Assembly: GCA_017880775.1 (NCBI GenBank)
Contig: JADGRQ010000011.1
Coordinates: forward strand, 1-64,000
Origin: Burkholderiales bacterium
Lineage (GTDB): Bacteria; Pseudomonadota; Gammaproteobacteria; Burkholderiales; SG8-39
Direction of reading: 5' to 3'
DNA length: 64,000 nt
Below the pieces are notes generated by a model that was not told where the DNA came from, did not search any database, and was given only the letters and a program-made list of their open reading frames with translations. Shown one piece after another: positions 27,968 to 35,548 of this stretch (position 1 is its first letter; every line of letters begins with the position of its first letter). The translations under genes were made by a program, and so were the position numbers.

Positions 27968-28997
27968 GCGCGTCGCGCTTGCGCTCATTGCGGCCGCGCT
28001 CGTTTCGGGTTGCGAGACGCTGGGCTATTACGCGCAGGCGGTCGGCGGCCAATTCAGGCTGCTCGCGAGCGCGCGGCCGGTTGGGGAATGGCTCGGCGAA
28101 TCAGCGACTCCGGCAGCGTTGCGCGCGAAGCTTGAGACCTCGCTCGCGATCCGCGAATATGCCAGCCGTGAGCTCGCTCTGCCGGACAACGCGAGCTACC
28201 GCCGCTACGCCGATCTCGGGCGGCCATTCGTGGTGTGGAACGTGGTTGCGGCGCCCGAGTTTTCCACGCGCGCAGTGCAATCGTGCTTTCCGGTGGCGGG
28301 GTGCGTAAGCTACCGGGGATTCTTTGCGCGCGAGAATGCCGAGCATTACGCAGCCAACCTGAGACAGGACGGGAGCGACGTGCATGTCGCTGGCGTGCCC
28401 GCGTATTCCACGCTCGGCTGGTTCGATGACCCGCTGCTCTCGACCTTCATCCGTTATCCGGACACCGAACTGGCGCGGCTGGTGTTTCACGAGCTAGCCC
28501 ACCAGCTCATCTATGTGCGTGACGACACCACTTTCAACGAGTCGTTTGCCGTGGCGGTGGAGGAGGCCGGCGTACGCCGCTGGCTCGCCGCCACCGGGCG
28601 AGAGGCCGAGCTGTCGGGATTTCTCGCCGCGCAACGCAGAAAGGCCGGATTCATCGCGTTGCTCGCGGCTGCGCGCGAGCGCCTCGACCGGCTCTACGCG
28701 TCGCGCATCGCGCCAGAGGCGATGCGCGAGCGCAAGCGCGCGGAGTTCGATGCGTTGAAGCAGGACTATGCAGCACTCAAACGGCGCTGGGGCGGATTCG
28801 CGGGCTACGACCGGTTCATCGAGGCGCCGAACAACGCGCTGCTCGCCTCGATGGCGGCCTACACCGAGCGCGTGCCCGCGTTCGAGCGCCTGCTCGAACG
28901 CGAGGGTGGGAATCTCGCGCGGTTTTATGCGCGGGTAGGGGAACTGGCGGCGCTCGCCAAGGACGAGCGCGAACGAAGGTTTGCCGGGTTGAAATAG
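27951..28997 (+). CDS. Lipoprotein aminopeptidase (zinc-dependent, COG4324 type)
   Basis: 348 residues. The N-terminal lipobox LVSGC (Cys about 20) indicates a membrane-anchored periplasmic lipoprotein. A zinc-binding HELAH motif and the third ligand Glu in TFNESFAV are present, in the pattern of the predicted aminopeptidase family COG4324. The ATG at 27951 lies inside the preceding hydrolase gene. It is convergent with the GST gene, four bases apart. Natural substrates of this family are not established. Confidence 0.85.
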   Translation: MPRHGRRVALALIAAALVSGCETLGYYAQAVGGQFRLLASARPVGEWLGESATPAALRAKLETSLAIREYASRELALPDNASYRRYADLGRPFVVWNVVAAPEFSTRAVQSCFPVAGCVSYRGFFARENAEHYAANLRQDGSDVHVAGVPAYSTLGWFDDPLLSTFIRYPDTELARLVFHELAHQLIYVRDDTTFNESFAVAVEEAGVRRWLAATGREAELSGFLAAQRRKAGFIALLAAARERLDRLYASRIAPEAMRERKRAEFDALKQDYAALKRRWGGFAGYDRFIEAPNNALLASMAAYTERVPAFERLLEREGGNLARFYARVGELAALAKDERERRFAGLK

Positions 28998-29001
28998 CGC
29001 T

Positions 29002-29619
29002 TCAGCTGATCGGTATCAGCACGACCTTCCTGTAGGCGGGTCGTTCCGACAGGCGTTTGAACCAGGCATTGAGGTTCGGATGCGCCGGCCGCTCGATCGG
29101 CAGCGACAGCCACAGGTGGAAGTGGCAGCCGACCGGAATGTCGCCCATGGTGAGATTGTTCCCGGCAACGAACTGCCTGCCCGCAAGCTGCGCATCGAGC
29201 ATGCCTGCGAGCTCGGCGCACCGCTTGCGCCCTTCCTCGATCGCGGCCATGTCGCGCTTCTCAGGCGGTGTGCGTATCAGGCCCCAGAACACCGGCCGGA
29301 ACGCCGCCTGGAAGCTGCCCGCCCAGTCCATCCAGCGATCGGCATCCGCGCGCTGCCTGAGCTCCAACGGCCACAGCGATCCGGCGCCATGTTTGGCGGC
29401 GAGATAGCGCACGATGGCGTGCGACTCCCAGAGCACGAACCCGTCGTCGTCGATGGTCGGCACCAGGCCCATCGGGTTCATCTTGCGGTACTCGGGCGTG
29501 TTCACCACGCCGAAACTCATTCCCGCATCGACGCGCTCGTACGGCAGGCCGAGTTCCTCGATCGCCCATAGCGCCTTTTTCACATTGACCGAATTCACGC
29601 GGCCCCAGATCCTGAGCAT
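29002..29619 (-). CDS. Glutathione S-transferase family protein
   Basis: 205 residues. N-terminal thioredoxin fold with the NPMGLVPTIDDDG and LWESHAIVRYL motifs that bind glutathione; C-terminal helical domain with NLTMGDIPVG, the conserved N-capping Asp box. The first active-site residue is probably Ser/Asn in WGRVNSVNV rather than Tyr, as in theta/beta-like enzymes. The start is ATG 29619 with GGGAGGGG. It is 11 bases downstream of the gamma-glutamyltransferase gene, so both may be co-transcribed and serve glutathione conjugate handling. Confidence 0.92.
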   Translation of the reverse strand: MLRIWGRVNSVNVKKALWAIEELGLPYERVDAGMSFGVVNTPEYRKMNPMGLVPTIDDDGFVLWESHAIVRYLAAKHGAGSLWPLELRQRADADRWMDWAGSFQAAFRPVFWGLIRTPPEKRDMAAIEEGRKRCAELAGMLDAQLAGRQFVAGNNLTMGDIPVGCHFHLWLSLPIERPAHPNLNAWFKRLSERPAYRKVVLIPIS

Positions 29620-29630
29620 TGCCCCTCCCT

Positions 29631-31220
29631 TCAGAAACCAACGGCCTGTCCGTCCCGGCGTGGGTCGGAAGCCGCGAGATAGCCGCCGTCGAGCTTCCAG
29701 ATCATCTGCGCGCCGCCGAAATCCATGTAGCCTTCCTTCAGTTCTGCGATGCGGTGGCCGCGCTTTGCCAGCGCCTCGAGCGTGGCCGGCGCGAACCCGC
29801 CCTCGACGTTCACTTCCATCCCCTGCACGATGCGAAAGCGCGGCCCGTCGCAGGCGGTCTGCGGGTTCTGGCCGTAGTCGGCGATGCGCACCATCACCTG
29901 CAGGTGGCCCTGCGGCTGCATGCTGCCACCCATCACGCCGAAACTCATCACCGGCTTGCCGTCTTTCGTTACGAACCCGGGGATGATGGTCTGGAACGGG
30001 CGCTTGCCTGGTCCCACCTGGTTGGCGTGCCCCGGTGTCGTCACGAAGGACGCGGCGCGGTTCTGCAGCGAGATGCCGGTGCCCGGGACGACCACGCCGG
30101 AGCCGAAGCCCATGTAGTTCGACTGGATCATCGAGATCATCATTCCCGACGCATCCGCCGCCGTGAGGTACACCGTGCCGCCCCTGGGCGGCGTGCCGTG
30201 GCCGAAATCCTGCGCGCGCTTCATGTCGATCAGCTTCGCGCGCTGCGCGAGATAAGCGCGGTCGAGCATGTCCTGCGGGCGCAGCTTCATGTGCGCCGGG
30301 TCGCCGACGAACGCGTAGACGTCCGCGAACGCGAGCTTCATCGCCTCGATCTGCAGGTGCAGGCTGTCAGCCGAATCGACCTTGTGCGACGCGACGTCGA
30401 AGTTCTCGATGATGCCGAGCGCGATCAGCGCGGCGATGCCCTGGCCGTTGGGCGGCAGCTCGTGCACCGTGTAACCGCGGTAATTCATCTGCAGCGCCTC
30501 GACCCAGTCCGATGTGTGCGCCGCGAGATCGGAGACTTTCATCATTCCGCCATGCTGCGCGCTGTGGGCTTCGAGCTTTTGCGCGAGTTCCCCGCGGTAG
30601 AAGGCCTCGCCCTTGCTTGCGGCGATTTTCTCCAGGGTTGCGGCGTGATCGGGAAAGCGGAACAGTTCGCCGGCTTGCGGCGCGCGTCCGTTTGGCATGA
30701 ACGCCTGCGCGAATCCGGGCTGCACGTGGAGTTCCTTCGCCTGCAAGGCCCATTGGCGCGCAATGGTCGGCGAGACGAGATAGCCGTTGCGGCCATAGTG
30801 GATCGCGGGCTCGAACAGTTTTTCGAACGGCAGCTTGCCGAAGCGCTCCGAGAGCATGCGCCACGCCGAAATGGCGCCCGGCACGCTGACCGAATTCCAG
30901 CCGCGTTGCGGCATCGCTTTTTGATCTGCGAACATCCCGGCTGTCCAGCCCGCGGGCGAGCGCCCCGAGGCGTTCAATCCGTGCAGTTGCTTGCCGTCCC
31001 ACAGGATCGCGAATGCGTCGGAACCGATGCCGTTGGAGACCGGCTCGACCAGCGTGAGCGTGATCGCGGTGGCGAGGATCGCGTCGACCGCGTTGCCTCC
31101 CGCGAGCAGCATGCGCAGGCCGGCCTGCGCGGCGAGCGGCTGCGAGGTCGCGACGACGTTCGCCGCGAGCACCGGTTTGCGCGGCCAGGTGTAGGGGAAA
31201 TTCCAGGAACGACTGCTCAT
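29631..31220 (-). CDS. Gamma-glutamyltransferase family protein (no signal peptide)
   Basis: 529 residues, Ntn-hydrolase. The autoproteolytic Thr nucleophile is in RGGTVYLTAAD, followed by the FGSGVVVPGTGISLQNR loop that shapes the active site; the N-terminal half has GGNAVDAILA. Unlike classical secreted Ggt it has no signal peptide, and resembles the cytosolic YwrD-like branch whose members can be glutathione hydrolases or acylases. The GST gene follows within 11 bases. ATG 31220 is the likely start. Confidence 0.9.
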   Translation of the reverse strand: MSSRSWNFPYTWPRKPVLAANVVATSQPLAAQAGLRMLLAGGNAVDAILATAITLTLVEPVSNGIGSDAFAILWDGKQLHGLNASGRSPAGWTAGMFADQKAMPQRGWNSVSVPGAISAWRMLSERFGKLPFEKLFEPAIHYGRNGYLVSPTIARQWALQAKELHVQPGFAQAFMPNGRAPQAGELFRFPDHAATLEKIAASKGEAFYRGELAQKLEAHSAQHGGMMKVSDLAAHTSDWVEALQMNYRGYTVHELPPNGQGIAALIALGIIENFDVASHKVDSADSLHLQIEAMKLAFADVYAFVGDPAHMKLRPQDMLDRAYLAQRAKLIDMKRAQDFGHGTPPRGGTVYLTAADASGMMISMIQSNYMGFGSGVVVPGTGISLQNRAASFVTTPGHANQVGPGKRPFQTIIPGFVTKDGKPVMSFGVMGGSMQPQGHLQVMVRIADYGQNPQTACDGPRFRIVQGMEVNVEGGFAPATLEALAKRGHRIAELKEGYMDFGGAQMIWKLDGGYLAASDPRRDGQAVGF

Positions 31221-31355
31221 ATCTCGTTTCTTCGCGCTCGTGACCTCGGCGAGGGGAGGATACGTATTCTACGGACTCGGCTGACCGTCCGGCTCTGCCT
31301 CGCGGACCGTTTCGCACGTGTTTACGGGATCAATTAATCAAGTCACGGAGAGCCA

Positions 31356-31562
31356 ATGATGGGCACAATCCTGGAAGCAATTCGCGAAAAGGTACGCAAA
31401 CTTGCTGAGCAGCACCCCGCTGACGCCACCTGCGATGACGGCATCGAGGAAGCTCGATTTCGCAGGGCCGTCGAAACTGGGATTGCGGCAGCGGACCGCA
31501 GCGCGTTTGCGGCCGATGAAGAAGTGCGTGCCGCTTTCAAGAAGTGGGGCGTGAAGGCTTGA
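31356..31562 (+). CDS. Small hypothetical protein with an antitoxin-like C-terminus
   Basis: 68 residues from ATG 31356 (ATG 31359 possible), with GGAGA upstream. The C-terminal half (about 35-66) reads EARFRRAVETGIA...DEEVRAAFKKWG, resembling the C-terminal tails of ParD-type ribbon-helix-helix antitoxins, but a clear N-terminal ribbon-helix-helix is lacking. No toxin gene follows; the next gene is on the opposite strand, 21 bases away. The function is unknown; the similarity is by eye only. Confidence 0.6.
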   Translation: MMGTILEAIREKVRKLAEQHPADATCDDGIEEARFRRAVETGIAAADRSAFAADEEVRAAFKKWGVKA

Positions 31563-31583
31563 GACGTCCACAGTTCACAAGCT

Positions 31584-32243
31584 TCAATCCCGCCGTGCAA
31601 GCAGCGCGGCGACCAGCTCTTGAAGCTCCACCATCGCCGCTTCCAGCGCTTCCACCCTCGACTGAAGCCCGGCGAACTCACCGGGCACGTCGTTGCGGGA
31701 CGGCGCCGGTCTTGCGTCTGCGTGCTGCTCCGGCGCGGGCGTGCCGCACATCAGGTGGGTCCAGCGGTTCTCCCGTGCGCCGGGCTGTCGCGCCAGCTCC
31801 ACCACCAGGGCGCCGGCCGGCCGCTCCGCCAGCTCCCGGAGGAAGCCCTCCACCGCGGAGATGTCGGCGAACTTGTGCAGCCGGTCGCAGTTGATGCGCA
31901 GTTCGCCCGCGGTCTGCGGCCCGCGCAGCATGAGCACCGCCAGCAGCGCCGTGGACTGGGTAGGAATCTGCAGTACCCGCTCGATGTTGTGCTCGTAGCG
32001 AGGCACCCGCCCGCCGCTCGATTCGATTACCAGCGTCATGCCCCGCAGACTGTCCAGCGCCTGCTGCGCCTGCGCGTCGCTCACGTCCATCACCGGGTCG
32101 CGGCTGGTCTTCTGGTTGCAGCCGGCCAGGAGGGCGTTGAGCGTCATGGGATAGGTGTCGGGAACCGAGCGCTGCTTTTCCGCGAGCACGCCCAGCACCC
32201 GGGCTTCGACGGGTGTGAATACGGGCACGGCGGGCGGGGGCAC
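31584..32243 (-). CDS. YceH family protein (DUF480)
   Basis: 219 residues from GTG 32243. Two winged-helix domains are recognisable: FTPVEARVLGVLAEKQ at the start and ALLAVLMLRGPQTAGELR in the middle; the segment PDTYPMTLNALLAGCNQKTSRDP is a family hallmark. The C-terminus ends in a Glu/Leu-rich coiled segment. Function in the family is not established; a DNA-binding role is inferred from the fold. It begins five bases after the alcohol dehydrogenase stop, so it is in the same transcript. The upstream open frame does not match the family. Confidence 0.88.
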   Translation of the reverse strand: MPPPAVPVFTPVEARVLGVLAEKQRSVPDTYPMTLNALLAGCNQKTSRDPVMDVSDAQAQQALDSLRGMTLVIESSGGRVPRYEHNIERVLQIPTQSTALLAVLMLRGPQTAGELRINCDRLHKFADISAVEGFLRELAERPAGALVVELARQPGARENRWTHLMCGTPAPEQHADARPAPSRNDVPGEFAGLQSRVEALEAAMVELQELVAALLARRD

Positions 32244-32248
32244 CCGCG

Positions 32249-33319
32249 CTACGCCGGCTCGGTCTCGAGATCGAGCACCACGCGCCCAAGAATCTTCCCG
32301 GCCTTCAACTCGTCCAGCGTGCGGTTCACCTCCCGCGCCGGCCGCGTTTCCATCGGCGTGGGTTTGAGTTTTTTCTTCTTCGCCAGCGCGACCACTTCCT
32401 TCAGTTCCTGCAGGTTGCCGACGTAGGAGCCGATGATGCCGACCGCGCGCTGTGCGATCGGCGGCATCGGCAGCGTGACTTCGCCGCCGAACAGGCCGCA
32501 CAGGATGTAGCGCCCTCCCTTTCGCAGCGCCGGGTAGGCCACATTGAACGTCGCGGGCATGCCGACGAAATCAATCGCGCCGGCGAGGTTGCCGCCGGCG
32601 AGCGCCGCGAGTTTTTGCGCGGCGTCGGGCGTCCGCGTGTCGAGCGTGAGCTTCGCACCGAGCGTCTTCGCAGCGGCGAGCTTGCCTTCGTCCACGTCGC
32701 AGGCAATCACGTTCTTCACGCCCTTCGCCTTCAGGATAGCGACGCCGACCAAGCCGAGGCCGCCGCAGCCGACGATCGCCACCCAGTCCTTGGGCCCTAG
32801 CGCGGGAAACTTGTTGATCGCGCTGTAGGCAGTGAGTCCGGAGCACGCGAGCGTGGCGGCGAACCCCTCTTCGAGCGCGCCGGCATCCACGAGGTACTTG
32901 GGGTCGGGCACCAGCACGTGCGTCGCGTAGGCGCCCGAGCGGTTCACGCCGAGAAATCGCGTGCCGGAAACGCAGTAGTTGTCCTGACCAGACTTGCACA
33001 CGGCGCACTTGCCGCAGCCGAGCCAGGGATAGACGACGCGTTTCTGCCCGATCTTTGCGCCCTTGGCGCGCGGGCCCAGCGCCTCCACCACGCCGAAGGG
33101 CTCGTGGCCGAGCGTGAAGGGCGGCACGCAGCCGCGGTCTTTCACGTAGAACTTCTTCCCGCCGCCCAGATCGAAATAGCCGTCCCAGATATGCAGGTCG
33201 GAGTGGCACACGCCCGAGCGCGTGATGCGCACCAGCACTTCGGTGCCCTGCGGCCTCGGTGTCTCCTTCAGCACCCTCTGCAGCGGCCGGCCGTGCTCGA
33301 TGACGTCGTAGCTGATCAT
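32249..33319 (-). CDS. Zinc-dependent alcohol dehydrogenase (MDR family)
   Basis: 356 residues. Catalytic zinc ligands are in GVCHSDLH and GHE; the structural zinc loop has the C-x2-C-x2-C-x7-C spacing in GCGKCAVCKSGQDNYC; NAD-binding GCGGLGLVG is in the middle. It oxidises an alcohol to an aldehyde or ketone with NAD(P)+. The HIWDGYFDLGGGKK insertion is typical of a subgroup common in betaproteobacteria acting on aromatic or hydroxylated substrates. ATG 33319 has AGGGGGA upstream. It is nine bases downstream of the sulfhydrylase gene. Confidence 0.9.
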   Translation of the reverse strand: MISYDVIEHGRPLQRVLKETPRPQGTEVLVRITRSGVCHSDLHIWDGYFDLGGGKKFYVKDRGCVPPFTLGHEPFGVVEALGPRAKGAKIGQKRVVYPWLGCGKCAVCKSGQDNYCVSGTRFLGVNRSGAYATHVLVPDPKYLVDAGALEEGFAATLACSGLTAYSAINKFPALGPKDWVAIVGCGGLGLVGVAILKAKGVKNVIACDVDEGKLAAAKTLGAKLTLDTRTPDAAQKLAALAGGNLAGAIDFVGMPATFNVAYPALRKGGRYILCGLFGGEVTLPMPPIAQRAVGIIGSYVGNLQELKEVVALAKKKKLKPTPMETRPAREVNRTLDELKAGKILGRVVLDLETEPA

Positions 33320-33328
33320 TCGATCCCC

Positions 33329-34633
33329 CTAGATGTTTGCCGCCGCATGCAGCGCCTGGTCGATGTCCCAAAGGATGTCGTCGAGCGACTCGATGCCGAC
33401 CGACATGCGCACCATGTCGGGCAGCACGCCGGCCCTGGCCTGCTCTTCCTCGCTCATCTGCCGGTGCGTGGTCGAGGCCGGGTGGATGATGAGCGTCTTC
33501 GCGTCGCCGATGTTGGCGAGGTGGCTCATGAACTGCGCCGCCTCGATGAACTTCTCTCCGGCGCATGCGCCGCCGGCCGGGGTCTTTCCTTTAATGCCGA
33601 AGTTGAGCAGGCCCGAGGCGCCCTTCGGCAGGTACTTCTGCGCCAGCGCGTAATACTTGTTGCCCGCCAGTCCGGGGTAGTTCACCCAGGCGACCCGGGA
33701 ATCGCCCTGCAGGAACTTCGCCACCGCGAGCGCGTTGGCGCAATGCCGGTCCATGCGCACCGGCAGGGTTTCGAGCCCCTGGAGCAGCAGCCACGCATTG
33801 AGCGGCGAGAGTGTGGGTCCGAACGTTCGCATTATTTCCATGCGCGCCTTCATGGTGTAGCCGAAGTCGCCGAAGGTCTCGTGGAAGATCACGCCGTGAT
33901 AACCGGGCGAAGGCGTGGTGAACTCGGGGAATTTGCCGTTGCCCCAAGGGAATTTCCCCGATTCCACGATCACCCCGCCCATGGTGGTGCCGTGCCCGCC
34001 GATGTATTTGGTCGCCGAGTGCACCACGATGTCCGCTCCGTGGCCGCATGGGCGGCACAGATAAGGCGAGGGCACCGTGTTGTCGACCATCAGCGGCACG
34101 CCCGCCTCGTGCGCGACCCCGGCGACCGCCTCGAGGTCGACGATGTTGATCAGCGGGTTGCCGAGCGTCTCGGCGTACAGCAGCCGGGTGTTGGGCTTGA
34201 GCGCGCGGCGGAAATTATCCGGATCGTCGGGATCGACAAAGCTGGTCTCGATGCCCAGTTTCTTCAGGTTGACGCCGAGCAGCGTGTGCGTGCCGCCGTA
34301 CAGCGTGGAGGCCGACACCACGTGGTCGCCCGCCTTGCATATCGTCAGGATCGCCGTCGCTTCGGCTGCCTGGCCGGTGGCGCAGGCGAGCGCCGCGCGG
34401 CCGTCCTCGAGCGCGGCGACGCGTTCCTCGAACACCGCCACCGTCGGGTTGGAGATGCGCGAGTAGACGTTGCCGAAGGTCTGCAGGTTGAACAGGCTCG
34501 CCGCGTGCTCGGCCGAATCGAACACGAACGACGTGGTCTGGTAGATCGGCGCGGCGCGCGCCCCGGTCGCGGGATCGGGGATCTGGCCTGCGTGCAGGCA
34601 CAGGGTTTCAAAACCGAATTTCCGGTCGGCCAT
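33329..34633 (-). CDS. metY: O-acetylhomoserine sulfhydrylase / aminocarboxypropyltransferase
   Basis: 434 residues. Cys/Met metabolism PLP enzyme with the PLP lysine in HSATKYIGGHG and the characteristic long form (about 430 residues) that separates MetY/O-acetylhomoserine enzymes from shorter MetB/MetC. It makes homocysteine (or methionine) from O-acetyl-L-homoserine and sulfide (or methanethiol). ATG 34633. It is likely the head gene of the transcript continuing into the alcohol dehydrogenase and yceH. Confidence 0.92.
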   Translation of the reverse strand: MADRKFGFETLCLHAGQIPDPATGARAAPIYQTTSFVFDSAEHAASLFNLQTFGNVYSRISNPTVAVFEERVAALEDGRAALACATGQAAEATAILTICKAGDHVVSASTLYGGTHTLLGVNLKKLGIETSFVDPDDPDNFRRALKPNTRLLYAETLGNPLINIVDLEAVAGVAHEAGVPLMVDNTVPSPYLCRPCGHGADIVVHSATKYIGGHGTTMGGVIVESGKFPWGNGKFPEFTTPSPGYHGVIFHETFGDFGYTMKARMEIMRTFGPTLSPLNAWLLLQGLETLPVRMDRHCANALAVAKFLQGDSRVAWVNYPGLAGNKYYALAQKYLPKGASGLLNFGIKGKTPAGGACAGEKFIEAAQFMSHLANIGDAKTLIIHPASTTHRQMSEEEQARAGVLPDMVRMSVGIESLDDILWDIDQALHAAANI

Positions 34634-34651
34634 GGTTCGATTCTACCGGGG

Positions 34652-35536
34652 TCAACTTTCCAGCGGGGTCACCGTGACGTGCACGGCCAGTTCGTGCTCG
34701 CCGCCGCCGAGGATCACGCCGTGCATCGGCGTGACGTCGCCGAAATCGCGGCCCCAACCGAGCGTGACGTGCTCGTCGTCCACCACGCAGTTGTTGGTCG
34801 GATCGAGGTCCACCCAGCCTGCCGCCTCGCCGCAGTACACCGCGACCCACGCGTGCGAGGCGTCGGCGCCGACCAGCCGCGGCCGGCCGGGCGGCGGTTC
34901 GGTGAGCAGATAACCGCTCACGTAGCGCGCCGGCAGCCCGAGCGAGCGCAAGCTCCCGATCATCAGATGCGCGAAGTCCTGGCATACACCCCGGCGGCGT
35001 TTCAACACCTCGCGCAAGGGGGTCGACACGCTGGTTGCGGTCTTGTCGAACTTGAAGTCGGCGTAAATACGCCGCGTGAGGTCGAACGCCGCCTCGAGCG
35101 TGCCGCGGCCGCGCGTGAAGCTCTGCGCCCCGTAACCGGCCAGTTCGCGCCAGGTCTCGACGTGCGGCGACTCGTAGAGGAAGCCGGCGGCTTCCACGAG
35201 TGCGGCGCCATCGGGCGCGCGCACCCGGTCGCGCACCGTCTCCCAGGCAGTTTGCGGCAGGGCAAGGGCCTGTTGCTCGCGCGGCGCGACGCTGAGCGTC
35301 GACTCTGCGCGCACCAGCAGTTCCTCGTGCGGCGCGGCGATCAGCAGGCGGGCAACACGGTTGCCGAAAAAATCCGTGCCTTCGCCGAACTCGCCGGGCT
35401 CGGGCTCCACACTGAGGTGGTGTGCATCGCACGCCTGCCAGGGAAGCGCGCGCGGCGTGAGGTGCAGCAACTGCTGCGACAGCACTACCTGACTCGAGTA
35501 GCTGTAGTGCGTTTCATGGATTACGTTGAGGCGCAT
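34652..35536 (-). CDS. Transglutaminase-like protein of locus A
   Basis: 294 residues from ATG 35536 (a GTG at 35539 would add one residue). N-terminal beta domain beginning LNVIHETHYSYSS, the bacterial transglutaminase N-terminal region, then a papain-like core with an intact triad: Cys in RRGVCQDFAHL, His in ASHAWVAVY and Asp in DLDPTNN. Members associated with alpha-E/ATP-grasp proteins are thought to be peptidases or amidases, possibly acting on the ATP-grasp product. It lies 12 bases after the fused ATP-grasp-alpha-E gene, so it is in the same operon (locus A). Confidence 0.9.
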   Translation of the reverse strand: MRLNVIHETHYSYSSQVVLSQQLLHLTPRALPWQACDAHHLSVEPEPGEFGEGTDFFGNRVARLLIAAPHEELLVRAESTLSVAPREQQALALPQTAWETVRDRVRAPDGAALVEAAGFLYESPHVETWRELAGYGAQSFTRGRGTLEAAFDLTRRIYADFKFDKTATSVSTPLREVLKRRRGVCQDFAHLMIGSLRSLGLPARYVSGYLLTEPPPGRPRLVGADASHAWVAVYCGEAAGWVDLDPTNNCVVDDEHVTLGWGRDFGDVTPMHGVILGGGEHELAVHVTVTPLES

Positions 35537-35548
35537 CACGTTGCCGCA

